A DNA stretch of 64,000 nt from assembly GCF_900996245.1 (NCBI RefSeq), contig NZ_CAAJGK010000052.1, forward strand, positions 186,001-250,000, given 5' to 3'. Under the pieces are notes generated by a model. The model did not search any database and was not told the DNA's origin. It saw nothing but the letters and a program-made list of their open reading frames with translations. The translations under genes were made by a program, and so were the position numbers. Shown here piece by piece: positions 54,831-63,352 of this stretch; positions within the stretch are counted from its first letter, which is position 1, and every line of letters begins with the position of its first letter. This stretch comes from Paraburkholderia sp. BCC1886 (lineage in GTDB: Bacteria > Pseudomonadota > Gammaproteobacteria > Burkholderiales > Burkholderiaceae).

Positions 54831-56504
54831 ATGCCGTCTACTTCTTCTGCTTCTGCTCCAGTGCCTGAGTCTCACGTCTCGTCAGCTTTCCTGAGCTTTC
54901 TGCGACGTGCCGCCACAGCGCGACAAAACGGCACCGCGGAAGACGAAGCCGACTGCCTCGATTCAGCGGCACGACTTCATCCGCTCGACGACGCAGCGCT
55001 CGAATCGCTGGTGCTCGGCCTGCTCGCACGGCATGAATACGACGAGGCCGTCGAACTCGCCGCCATTATTGCGCAACTCGATTCCCACCGCGCACCGGCG
55101 CACTTCCGTCACGGCTATGCACTGCAAATGGCGAACCGGCATCACGAGGCCATCGCTCCGTATCGCCTCGCACTCGCCATCGACCCGCAACTGCCACGGC
55201 TGCGCAGCAATCTCGCCGGCGCGCTAATGCTTACAGGCGGCGCAAGAAGCGAGCAGATCGCGCTGCTGGAAAGCGCGGTGCGCCACGACCCAAACGAAGG
55301 CGATAGCTGGACCAATCTCACGCAGGCCTACCGCGCGAACATGGATCTGGCGAACGCGCTCACGGCCGGCCAACGCGCCGTGCACTGTGCGCCGCATAGC
55401 CCGCTTGCGCTGAACAACTACGCGCTGACCTTGCGCGAAGCCCAGCGCTGGGACGAAGCGGAACAAGCGGCACTCGCCGCTTGTGATCTGGCGCCGCAGG
55501 ACGCCACCTTGCGCTCTAACCTGGGTATGTTGCAACTCATGCGCGGCGATTACCCACAGGGCTGGTTGTCGCACGAGGCGCGCTGGGACGGCTCGTTCGA
55601 ACTGGGCGGCAACCGCCCCGCGCTGCCCGGCCCGACGTGGCGAGGCGAATCGCTGGCCGGCAAAACGCTGCTGGTGTGGGGCGAGCAGGGCATGGGCGAC
55701 GTGTTGCAGTTCAGCCGGTATATCCCGCTGCTCGCCGGGCGCGTGCATCGCGAAGGTGGCCGTCTCATCTGGAATTCGTTTCCGCAGATGGGTGCGCTGC
55801 TGGCGCGAAGTCTGGGCAGTCACGTGGACAGGTACTGCGCCGGCGGCGGCGCCGATTCGTTGCCGCCGTTCGATTACGAGATTCCGCTGCTCAGCCTGCC
55901 GCTGATCTTCGGCACCTGCGAAGCGACCATTCCGGCGGCGCAAGCGTATCTACGCCCGGACCCGACCGCGCTCGCGTCGTGGCAACGCCGGCTCGCCGGC
56001 GAGACGCGACTCAAGGTCGGCCTGACGTGGACGGGCAGTCCAGGCCACCAGCGCAATCCCTTCCGGCGCGTGGGATGCGAGCGCTACGCCGCGCACTTCG
56101 GCGGCCTGCGCGATGTGGCGTTTTATTCACTACAACCCGGCGCCGGTGCCGACGTAGCCGCCGCCCGTGCAGCCGGTCTGCCGATGACCGACCACACCGC
56201 CGAACTGACAAGCTTCGACGACACCGCCGCGCTGGTCGGCGCGCTCGATCTCGTCATCACCGTGTGCACGTCGGTGGCGCATCTGAGCGGTGCGCTCGGC
56301 CAGCGCACCTGGGTGCTGCTCGACGTCAATCCTCACTGGGTGTGGCTGCTCGGTCGGAGCGACAGCCCGTGGTATCCGCGCGCCACGCTTTACCGGCAGC
56401 CGGGCTTCGGGCTATGGGAGCCCGTGCTCGACACCGTTGCTCGCGACCTGCGCGCATTGGCAGCGTCCTGCGCTCACGCAGGCCCGGCTCGCCCCGCTTC
56501 CTGA
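54831..56504 (+). CDS. TPR protein fused to a glycosyltransferase family 9-like domain
   Basis: 557 residues. Residues about 60-260 form TPR repeats (for example DPNEGDSWTNLTQAYRANMD and APHSPLALNNYALTLREAQR), and residues about 290-540 resemble heptosyltransferase/GT9-type folds (GPTWRGESLAGKTLLVWGEQ, ICTSVAHLSGALGQRTWVLL). TPR-linked transferases are often involved in protein or envelope glycosylation. The start ATG 54831 follows the CTCC-rich leader; an earlier GTG is possible. The 3' end overlaps the convergent CWC-protein gene by 31 bp. Confidence 0.78.
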   Translation: MPSTSSASAPVPESHVSSAFLSFLRRAATARQNGTAEDEADCLDSAARLHPLDDAALESLVLGLLARHEYDEAVELAAIIAQLDSHRAPAHFRHGYALQMANRHHEAIAPYRLALAIDPQLPRLRSNLAGALMLTGGARSEQIALLESAVRHDPNEGDSWTNLTQAYRANMDLANALTAGQRAVHCAPHSPLALNNYALTLREAQRWDEAEQAALAACDLAPQDATLRSNLGMLQLMRGDYPQGWLSHEARWDGSFELGGNRPALPGPTWRGESLAGKTLLVWGEQGMGDVLQFSRYIPLLAGRVHREGGRLIWNSFPQMGALLARSLGSHVDRYCAGGGADSLPPFDYEIPLLSLPLIFGTCEATIPAAQAYLRPDPTALASWQRRLAGETRLKVGLTWTGSPGHQRNPFRRVGCERYAAHFGGLRDVAFYSLQPGAGADVAAARAAGLPMTDHTAELTSFDDTAALVGALDLVITVCTSVAHLSGALGQRTWVLLDVNPHWVWLLGRSDSPWYPRATLYRQPGFGLWEPVLDTVARDLRALAASCAHAGPARPAS

Positions 56505-56692
56505 GCCGCCTGCGCGATTTCCGCCACGAGGCATTCCGGGCATAAGCAGCCGCGCGCGGCATCGAGCTTTCCGGACGGCAGCACCGGCATGGCCTGGCAC
56601 CAGCATTCGAACGGCTGCGCATGCCGTCCGCAATCGAATGCGCTGCCGCAGCGCGGGCAAAGGGGAGTGTCTTGGGAGCGGACGGAATTCAT
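56474..56692 (-). CDS. Cysteine-rich CWC family protein
   Basis: 72 residues with eight Cys, in the pattern CPRCG...C...CWCQ...CLCPEC. The CWC signature (here ECWCQ) defines a small zinc-binding protein family of unknown function. It overlaps the 3' end of the TPR gene by 31 bp in antisense. The ATG at 56692 gives the conserved N-terminus. Confidence 0.78.
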   Translation of the reverse strand: MNSVRSQDTPLCPRCGSAFDCGRHAQPFECWCQAMPVLPSGKLDAARGCLCPECLVAEIAQAAQEAGRAGPA

Positions 56693-56915
56693 GATGGACT
56701 GGTCGATCTCGCTTCAGTCACGGTCGGGAGATGATGCCACGAGCGCCGTCCGACCGTGAGTCGTCCGTTCGGCCAATTACCAGCGTGCCCGCGACGCGCT
56801 ACGCTACCTTCTTCACCGATGCCTGCAAGTCCCGACGCCATGGAAAACCCTGTCGCGCCGCGTCAGTCCTGTACAATTCGGCCTGTTTTAACTGTCCGTA
56901 CCTGAGCCTGCCGCC

Positions 56916-57815
56916 ATGTCCGAGCTTCCCGACCTTTCGCAGATCGCGCCCACCCTGAAGGCTGAAATCCTGGCCGAGGCGCTGCCTTACATTCGCCAGT
57001 ATCACGGTAAGACCGTGGTCATCAAATACGGCGGCAACGCCATGACGGAAGAGCGCCTGAAACAGGGTTTCGCGCGCGATGTGATTCTGCTCAAGCTGGT
57101 CGGCATCAACCCGGTCATCGTGCACGGCGGCGGCCCGCAGATCGACCACGCGCTGAAGAAAATCGGCAAGCAGGGCACCTTCATTCAAGGTATGCGCGTC
57201 ACCGACGAAGAGACGATGGAAGTCGTCGAATGGGTGCTCGGCGGCGAAGTGCAGCAGGACATCGTCACGCTCATCAATCATTTCGGCGGTCATGCGGTCG
57301 GCCTGACCGGCAAGGACGGCGGCCTGATTCACGCGCGCAAGATGCTCATGCCCGACCGCGACAATCCGGGCCAGTATCTCGACATCGGCCAGGTAGGCGA
57401 AGTCGAAGCCATCAACCCGGCGGTCGTCAAGGCGCTGCAGGACGACGCCTTTATTCCGGTCATCTCGCCCATCGGTTTCGGTGAAGACGGCCTGTCGTAC
57501 AACATCAACGCCGACCTGGTCGCCGGCAAACTGGCGGTCGTGCTGAACGCCGAAAAACTGGTGATGATGACCAACATTCCAGGCGTGATGGACAAGGAAG
57601 GCACGTTGCTCACCGACCTGTCGGCTCGCGAAATCGACGGCCTGTTCGCCGACGGCACGATCTCCGGCGGCATGCTGCCGAAAATCTCGTCGGCGCTGGA
57701 TGCGGCCAAGAGCGGCGTGCGTTCGGTGCACATCATCGACGGCCGGATCGAGCACTCGGTGCTGCTGGAAATTCTCACCGAACAGCCGTTCGGCACGATG
57801 ATCCGTTCGCACTGA
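56916..57815 (+). CDS. argB: N-acetylglutamate kinase
   Basis: 299 residues. The amino-acid-kinase motifs are KYGGNAM, IVHGGGPQID and, late, GVRSVHIIDGRIEHS. It phosphorylates N-acetylglutamate in arginine synthesis. The N-terminal helix (about 1-28) is that of the arginine-sensitive hexameric forms, so feedback inhibition is likely. Confidence 0.97.
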   Translation: MSELPDLSQIAPTLKAEILAEALPYIRQYHGKTVVIKYGGNAMTEERLKQGFARDVILLKLVGINPVIVHGGGPQIDHALKKIGKQGTFIQGMRVTDEETMEVVEWVLGGEVQQDIVTLINHFGGHAVGLTGKDGGLIHARKMLMPDRDNPGQYLDIGQVGEVEAINPAVVKALQDDAFIPVISPIGFGEDGLSYNINADLVAGKLAVVLNAEKLVMMTNIPGVMDKEGTLLTDLSAREIDGLFADGTISGGMLPKISSALDAAKSGVRSVHIIDGRIEHSVLLEILTEQPFGTMIRSH

Positions 57816-57818
57816 GTT

Positions 57819-57862
57819 ATACCGGCTCGATACCGGCTCGATACCGGCTCGATACCGGCTTG
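57819..57862. repeat. Four 11-bp tandem repeats between argB and the HAD gene
   Basis: ATACCGGCTCG at 57819, 57830 and 57841 and ATACCGGCTTG at 57852. They begin three bases after the argB stop and are followed by GATCCCCGCGT / GATCCCCGCC, a further short near-repeat. Confidence 0.9.
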
Positions 57863-57971
57863 ATCCCCGCGTGATCCCCGCCTCTTCTCCGGCAGACTCC
57901 ATGCGTCGACCCGACGCGCGGAGTCTGCCAGGCAGTCCCGCTGCCGCCAGCGCCTGAACGGCGAAACCACC

Positions 57972-58760
57972 ATGCGCACTCCCACCTCCCGACGTCGTCG
58001 TCCGCACATCGCCGGCGGCAGTCCGGTCTGGCTGTTCGATCTCGACAACACGCTGCATCGCGCGTCGCACGCCATTTTCCCGGCGATCAATCACGGCATG
58101 ACGCAGTACATCGTCGACACGCTGCAGGTCGATCTCGCCGAAGCCAACCGCCTTCGCAGCGGCTACACGGAGCGCTACGGCGCGGCGCTGCTCGGCCTCA
58201 CGCGCCATCATCCGCTCGACGGCAACGACTTCCTGAAAGTGGTTCACACGTTCCCCGATCTGGGCTCGATGATCCGCTCCGAACGCGGTGTCGCGCGCCT
58301 CGTCGCGGCGCTGCCGGGCCGCAAGATCGTGTTGACCAACGCGCCCGAAGAATACGCGCGCGCGGTGCTCGCCGAGTTGCGCATCGAGCGGCTATTCGAA
58401 CAGGTGATCGCCATCGAACACATGCGCGATCGCCGCCAATGGCGCGCGAAGCCCGATCACGCGATGCTGCGCAAAGCCATGCGCGACGCGCACGTGGCGC
58501 TCAAGGACGTGATCCTGGTCGAAGACACGCGCTCGCATCTGAAAAACTATCGGCGCCTCGGCATCCGCACCGTGTGGATCACCGGGCACCTGCCGCGCAA
58601 GCCGCACGCGGACGGCGTGCCGACGCGTCTGCCGGGAACCGGCCGGCCGCATTACGTCGACCGCACTATTCGTTCGTTGAGATCGCTACGACTGGGCACC
58701 CGCTCGGTTCGCCTGAAGGGACAGCAGACGAAACGACAGTCGCCCGCCGCCAGCCGATAG
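57972..58760 (+). CDS. Pyrimidine 5'-nucleotidase-like HAD hydrolase
   Basis: 262 residues. HAD motifs are DLDNTLH (nucleophile and acid), VLTNAP, a Lys in AKPDHAML and ILVEDT. It belongs to the UbiB-like/PyrP-nucleotidase (SDT1/YjjG type) group with an alpha-helical cap (about 50-120). The last 50 residues are basic and probably disordered. In this lineage it commonly sits after argB. Confidence 0.87.
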   Translation: MRTPTSRRRRPHIAGGSPVWLFDLDNTLHRASHAIFPAINHGMTQYIVDTLQVDLAEANRLRSGYTERYGAALLGLTRHHPLDGNDFLKVVHTFPDLGSMIRSERGVARLVAALPGRKIVLTNAPEEYARAVLAELRIERLFEQVIAIEHMRDRRQWRAKPDHAMLRKAMRDAHVALKDVILVEDTRSHLKNYRRLGIRTVWITGHLPRKPHADGVPTRLPGTGRPHYVDRTIRSLRSLRLGTRSVRLKGQQTKRQSPAASR

Positions 58761-58930
58761 ACAGGCGTGACGCAGTCGAAAACAGCGTAGCCAGACACGA
58801 ACCGACGCCGGGCGCCTCGCCCAAGTCCTCGCGCCGGAAGCCAGGCGAGCGCCGCGTCCACATCCCGCAGACCCCAGCCGGCGCGACGCTTACGCGCGAG
58901 ATTTTCCGCTATACTTTGCGCCACTCATCA
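58761..58930. other. Gap before the metX riboswitch, with promoter
   Basis: No gene is supported; the reading frame on the opposite strand is a GC artefact. A -10 element TATACT at 58910-58915 gives an expected start near 58922, nine bases before the riboswitch P1. An exact -35 was not clear. Confidence 0.5.
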
Positions 58931-59011
58931 CGCGCCGATTTGCTGACTCGATTGCGGGCGCGCGAACTGCAGGGAGTTTCCCGCGGTTCACTACAAATGC
59001 GGCTAAAGAGG
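58931..59011 (+). promoter_or_regulatory. SAM-II-type riboswitch in the metX leader
   Basis: P1: CGCGCC (58931-58936) pairs with GGCGCG (58957-58962). Loop 1 starts GAUUU as in known SAM-II RNAs. P2 pairings: UUGC (58952-58955) with GCGG (58999-59002), and CUC (58947-58949) with GAG (59008-59010). The core GCUAAAGAGG (59002-59011) matches the ligand-binding GCUAAA. A hairpin of two helices (58964-58989, GAACUGC / GCGGUUC and GGGA / UCCC) is inserted between P1' and the core. It lies upstream of a methionine-synthesis gene, so function as a SAM off-switch is expected. Confidence 0.8.
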
Positions 59012-59092
59012 TTGTCAGCCGCGCACATCGCTTCTCCTCCGTGCCTCGCCGACGCCATCTAGCCGCCCTGTTTTTGTCAAATGGCGGAATGA

Positions 59093-60238
59093 ATGGAATC
59101 GATCGGTATCGTCGCTCCCCAGCAAATGCACTTCAGCGAACCGCTGCCCTTGCAGAACGGCAGCTCGCTATCCGGTTACGACCTGACGGTCGAAACCTAC
59201 GGCACGCTCAACGCGGCGTGCAGTAACGCCGTGCTCGTCTGTCATGCGCTCAACGCGTCGCATCACGTGGCGGGCGTCTACGCGGACGACCCCAAAGACA
59301 TCGGCTGGTGGGACAACATGGTCGGCCCGGGCAAGCCGCTCGACACCAACCGCTTCTTCGTGATCGGCGTGAACAATCTCGGCTCGTGCTTCGGTTCCAC
59401 CGGACCGATGAGTATCGACCCGGCCACCGGCGAGCCGTACGGCGCGCGCTTTCCCGTCGTCACCGTCGAAGACTGGGTCAACGCCCAGGCGCGCGTCGCG
59501 GACCAATTCGGCATCGAGCGTTTCGCGGCGGTGATGGGCGGCAGCCTCGGCGGCATGCAGGCGCTCGCGTGGAGCATGATGTACCCGGAGCGCGTCGCGC
59601 ATTGCATCGTGGTCGCGTCCACACCGAAGCTCTCGGCGCAGAACATCGCGTTCAACGAAGTAGCGCGCTCGGCGATTCTCTCGGACCCCGACTTCCACGG
59701 CGGCAACTACTACGCGCATGGCGTGAAGCCGAAGCGCGGCCTGCGGGTCGCGCGCATGATCGGCCACATCACCTATCTGTCGGACGACGACATGGCCGAG
59801 AAATTCGGCCGTTCGCTGCGTCGCGCGGAAGGCGCACTGGACGCCTACAACTTCAACTTCGACGTGGAATTCGAAGTGGAGTCGTATCTGCGCTACCAGG
59901 GCGACAAGTTCGCCGATTACTTCGATGCGAACACCTATCTGCTCATCACACGCGCGCTCGACTATTTCGATCCGGCTAAAGCCTTTGCCGGCGATCTGAC
60001 CGCCGCCGTCGCGCACACCACGGCGAAGTATCTGATTGCCAGCTTCACGACCGACTGGCGTTTCGCGCCGGCCCGCTCGCGCGAACTGGTGAAGGCGCTG
60101 CTCGATCACAAACGCACGGTCACGTACGCGGAGATCGACGCGCCGCACGGCCACGACGCCTTCCTGCTCGACGACGCGCGCTATCACAACCTGATGCGCG
60201 CCTATTACGAACGTATTGCCACCGAGGTGAACGCATGA
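59093..60238 (+). CDS. metX: Homoserine O-acyltransferase MetX
   Basis: 381 residues, alpha/beta-hydrolase fold. The nucleophile Ser is in GGSLGGMQAL, the His in APHGHDAFLL and Asp near the C-terminus. Enzymes of this branch in beta-proteobacteria (MetXS) use succinyl-CoA, whereas others use acetyl-CoA; the sequence alone does not settle which. It starts methionine synthesis. ATG at 59093; metW overlaps by 4 bp (ATGA) so the two are coupled, as in other proteobacteria. Confidence 0.95.
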   Translation: MESIGIVAPQQMHFSEPLPLQNGSSLSGYDLTVETYGTLNAACSNAVLVCHALNASHHVAGVYADDPKDIGWWDNMVGPGKPLDTNRFFVIGVNNLGSCFGSTGPMSIDPATGEPYGARFPVVTVEDWVNAQARVADQFGIERFAAVMGGSLGGMQALAWSMMYPERVAHCIVVASTPKLSAQNIAFNEVARSAILSDPDFHGGNYYAHGVKPKRGLRVARMIGHITYLSDDDMAEKFGRSLRRAEGALDAYNFNFDVEFEVESYLRYQGDKFADYFDANTYLLITRALDYFDPAKAFAGDLTAAVAHTTAKYLIASFTTDWRFAPARSRELVKALLDHKRTVTYAEIDAPHGHDAFLLDDARYHNLMRAYYERIATEVNA

Positions 60239-60843
60239 ACCAGCGAGCTCTCGATTATCTGGCGTTGCGCCCGGACTTCCGCGCGATCGCCCGCTGGGTC
60301 GAACCGCGCTCGACCGTGCTCGATCTCGGTTGCGGCGACGGCTCGCTGCTGTCGCTGCTCACCGAAGAGCTGGACGTGCAGGGCTACGGGATCGAAATCA
60401 ACGACGCCGGCGTGCTGGCGTCCACGCGCAACGGCGTCAACGTGATCCAGCAGAATCTGGAAGACGGCCTACGCTTGTTCGAAGACGAAAGCTTCGATTT
60501 CGCGATCCTCTCGCAGACGCTGCAGACCATTCACCAGACCGCGGCGATCCTGCGCGAGACAGTGCGCGTCGGCAAGGAGTGCATCGTCTCGTTTCCGAAT
60601 TTCGGTTACTGGTCGCATCGGCTTTCGGTTTTGCTGGGCCATATGCCGGTGTCGAAATCGCTGCCTTATCAGTGGCACAACACGCCGAACGTGCGCGTGC
60701 TGACCATCGAGGACTTCGAGGCGCTGGCGCCGGAAGTCGGCATCGAAATTCTCGACCGTGTGGTGCTGCACGAGGGCCAGGTGGTGCGATGGGGCGTGAA
60801 CTGGCGTGGTAGTCTTGCGGTCTATCGCGTCAAGAAAAGCTAA
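60235..60843 (+). CDS. metW: Methionine biosynthesis protein MetW
   Basis: 202 residues with a class-I methyltransferase fold: motif I VLDLGCGDGSLLSLL, then FDFAILSQTLQTIHQ. It is always coupled with metX; recent work in related bacteria suggests it activates MetX. The start overlaps metX by four bases. It would share the SAM-II control region. Confidence 0.95.
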   Translation: MNQRALDYLALRPDFRAIARWVEPRSTVLDLGCGDGSLLSLLTEELDVQGYGIEINDAGVLASTRNGVNVIQQNLEDGLRLFEDESFDFAILSQTLQTIHQTAAILRETVRVGKECIVSFPNFGYWSHRLSVLLGHMPVSKSLPYQWHNTPNVRVLTIEDFEALAPEVGIEILDRVVLHEGQVVRWGVNWRGSLAVYRVKKS

Positions 60844-60857
60844 CGCAAGTCACACAC

Positions 60858-62252
60858 ATGTCGAACCCGCCGCAAGAGGCGCCCGCACTTACCGCTCACG
60901 AAGATCATCCCGGCTGGCGCGCATTTTTCAATACGCGCATGCTGATCTGCGTCTTTCTCGGCTTTACGTCGGGACTGCCGCTGTTCACGCTCGTCTATCT
61001 GGTGCAGGCGTGGCTGCGCTCCGAAGGTGTCAATCTGAAGGAAATCGGCCTGTTCGCGCTGATCCAGTTTCCGTACACGTGGAAATTCGTCTGGGCGCCG
61101 CTGATGGACCGCTACGTGCCGCGCTTCCCGGGCTGGCGGCCGGGCAGACGGCGCGGCTGGATGCTGGTCACGCAGATTCTCGTCGCCGGTGCGATCGGCA
61201 CGCTCGGTTTCGTATCGCCCAAGGAGTCGATCTGGACCGTCGCGGCATTGACCGCGCTGGTCGCGTTCTTCGGCGCGAGTCAGGACATCGTGGTCGACGC
61301 GTACCGGCGCGAATTGCTGAGCGACACGCAGCAGGGTCTCGGAAATGCGGTGCACGTGAACGCGTACAAGATCGCCGCGCTGGTGCCGGGTTCGCTCGCG
61401 CTGATTCTGTCGGACCATTTACCGTGGTCCACCGTGTTCATCGTGACGGCGGCGTTCATGCTGCCGGGCATGGTCATGACGCTGGTGGTGCGCGAGCCCG
61501 AAGTGCATGGCACGCCGCCCAAAAATCTGCGCGAAGCCATCGTGCGACCATTCAGCGAATTCGTTCAGCGCGACGGCTGGCGCGGCGCGCTGTTCGTGCT
61601 CGGCTTCATCTTCCTGTACAAGCTCGGCGACACGATGGCAACCACGCTGTCCACGTCGTTCTTTCTCGACATCGGTTTTTCGCGCACGCAGATCGGCGTG
61701 ATCGCCAAGACCACCGCGTTCGGCGCGAGTCTCGCAGGCGGCGTGGTCGGCGGCCTGTGGCTGATGAAAATCGGCATCGGCCGCGGCCTGTGGATTTTCG
61801 GCATCCTGCAGATGGTGTCCACGCTAGGCTTCGCGTGGCTCGCGCATCTCGGACCGGCGTCGCCCGGCCTCGCAGCAATTTACGACATGGCCGTCTGGAT
61901 GAGCGAAGGCACCACGAAACTGCTCGCGCTGGTCGGCGTCGACTGGGCCGTGCAGCTCGAGCCGCGCTCGGTCGCATTGGCGCTCGTCTACGGCTTCGAG
62001 ACGTTTGCGACCGGTCTGACGATGGCGGCATTCACCGCCTATATCGCCAGCACCACGGACCCGCGCTATACGGCGACGCAGTTCGCGCTGTTCACGAGCC
62101 TCGCCTCGGTGCCGCGCACGCTGGCCTCGGCGGCCAGCGGCTACGTCGTCGCGCGAATCGGCTGGTTCGACTATTTCGTCGTGTGTACCGCTTTGGCTTT
62201 GCCCGGCATGCTGCTTCTGCTGCGCATCGCGCCGTGGAGAACGCGGTCGTGA
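60858..62252 (+). CDS. ampG: AmpG-like MFS permease
   Basis: 464 residues with about twelve to fourteen helices. The AmpG-like stretches FTSGLPLFTLVYLVQAWLRS, GASQDIVVDAYRRELL and LPWSTVFIVTAAFMLPGMVM are present. AmpG imports anhydromuropeptides from cell-wall turnover, linking recycling and beta-lactamase induction. The gap to metW is 14 bp, so it could be read from the same transcript. Confidence 0.88.
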   Translation: MSNPPQEAPALTAHEDHPGWRAFFNTRMLICVFLGFTSGLPLFTLVYLVQAWLRSEGVNLKEIGLFALIQFPYTWKFVWAPLMDRYVPRFPGWRPGRRRGWMLVTQILVAGAIGTLGFVSPKESIWTVAALTALVAFFGASQDIVVDAYRRELLSDTQQGLGNAVHVNAYKIAALVPGSLALILSDHLPWSTVFIVTAAFMLPGMVMTLVVREPEVHGTPPKNLREAIVRPFSEFVQRDGWRGALFVLGFIFLYKLGDTMATTLSTSFFLDIGFSRTQIGVIAKTTAFGASLAGGVVGGLWLMKIGIGRGLWIFGILQMVSTLGFAWLAHLGPASPGLAAIYDMAVWMSEGTTKLLALVGVDWAVQLEPRSVALALVYGFETFATGLTMAAFTAYIASTTDPRYTATQFALFTSLASVPRTLASAASGYVVARIGWFDYFVVCTALALPGMLLLLRIAPWRTRS

Positions 62253-63331
62253 GGGCGCTGCAATCGAAGTGCGGAGCGAACCCCGCGAGCAAACTGAGTG
62301 CGGCGCTTTTAATCGTCGCAGCAAGTCTGCTCCCGATCGTGCCAATCAGCGCGTTCGCGAGCACAACGGCCGGCGCAAGTAGTCCGGAGGCCGCCACCGC
62401 GCCCGAAGCCAACAGCAGCGCGGCCAGCACCGGCAACCCGGCGGCCATCGCCCCCGTCGTACAAACGCCCACCCCTACTTCCCCGTCGTACACCCCCGCC
62501 CCGGCGCCAAACCCGCAACTGCGCTTCGGCAGCTACCTGGTGTTCCGCAACCTGATCCCGTCGCCGGTTCTCGAAGCGCAAGCCGCCGAAGAGTTCAGCC
62601 AGATCACCTACGGCGCCGCACATGCGGACCGCCTGTACGGCGACAAGGACCCGCACGTCGTCCGCGTGCGCTCGATCGTCGACAAGCTGATCCCCTACTC
62701 GTTGAAATGGAACGAGCGCGCCAAGCTCTGGAAGTGGGACGTGGCGGTGGTCCGCTCGGACGATATCCGCATGTACTGCCTGCCCGGCGGCAAGATCGTC
62801 GTATATGGCGGGCTACTCGACCGCGTGCACCTGAACGACAACGAACTCGGCATGCTGATAGGCCACGAGATCGCGCACGCGCTGCGCGAGCATGCGCGAG
62901 AGCGGCTCGGCGAACTGCAATCGAGCCAACTCGATTCCTCCGGCACGATTCCGCAACTCTTCGGACTCGCCGATCTGGGCGCGGCGCCGCTCGGCATCGG
63001 CTCGCGTCTGCTCGAAATGAAATACGAGCCGACCGATGAAACCGAAGCCGATGTGATAGGCAGCGATATCGCGTCACGCGCGGGCTACGATCCGCGTGCC
63101 GCCGTTACGCTATGGGACAAGCTCGCGGTCGCCACGCACAGCAGCCGCGCGCAAGGTTATGTGTGGGTGCATCCGTATTCGGCCGAGCGCCGCAAGGACA
63201 TCGTCAAGCGGCTGCCCGATATGCTGCCGCTCTACGCGAAAGCGATCGGCAAGAACGTGGACGCACTGCCGGATTACGGCGGCATGGGCCGCCCGCGGCG
63301 ACCCTCGATTCGCGAGTCGCTGCGGGAATAG
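62249..63331 (+). CDS. M48 family metalloprotease, exported
   Basis: 360 residues. An N-terminal signal peptide (about 12-36, AALLIVAASLLPIVPISAFA) is followed by a Ser/Thr/Pro-rich spacer (about 38-88) and the peptidase M48 domain with HEIAH (206-210) and the third ligand in ETEADVIG. It should act in the periplasm in envelope protein quality control, like BepA. The GTG at 62249 overlaps the AmpG stop by four bases (GTGA). The frame is open far upstream but that region is the AmpG gene in another frame. Confidence 0.88.
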   Translation: MRALQSKCGANPASKLSAALLIVAASLLPIVPISAFASTTAGASSPEAATAPEANSSAASTGNPAAIAPVVQTPTPTSPSYTPAPAPNPQLRFGSYLVFRNLIPSPVLEAQAAEEFSQITYGAAHADRLYGDKDPHVVRVRSIVDKLIPYSLKWNERAKLWKWDVAVVRSDDIRMYCLPGGKIVVYGGLLDRVHLNDNELGMLIGHEIAHALREHARERLGELQSSQLDSSGTIPQLFGLADLGAAPLGIGSRLLEMKYEPTDETEADVIGSDIASRAGYDPRAAVTLWDKLAVATHSSRAQGYVWVHPYSAERRKDIVKRLPDMLPLYAKAIGKNVDALPDYGGMGRPRRPSIRESLRE

Positions 63332-63352
63332 CGGCAGGTTATTTAAGGCCCG

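Noticed and set aside
58652..58924. Minus-strand frame of 90 residues in the gap before metX
   Set aside because: Overlaps the HAD gene end and metX promoter, has no family and weak start.
60806..62248. Upstream extension of the M48 protease frame by about 480 codons
   Set aside because: It overlaps the AmpG-like gene in another frame and encodes Arg-rich shadow sequence. A signal peptide begins right after the GTG at 62249.
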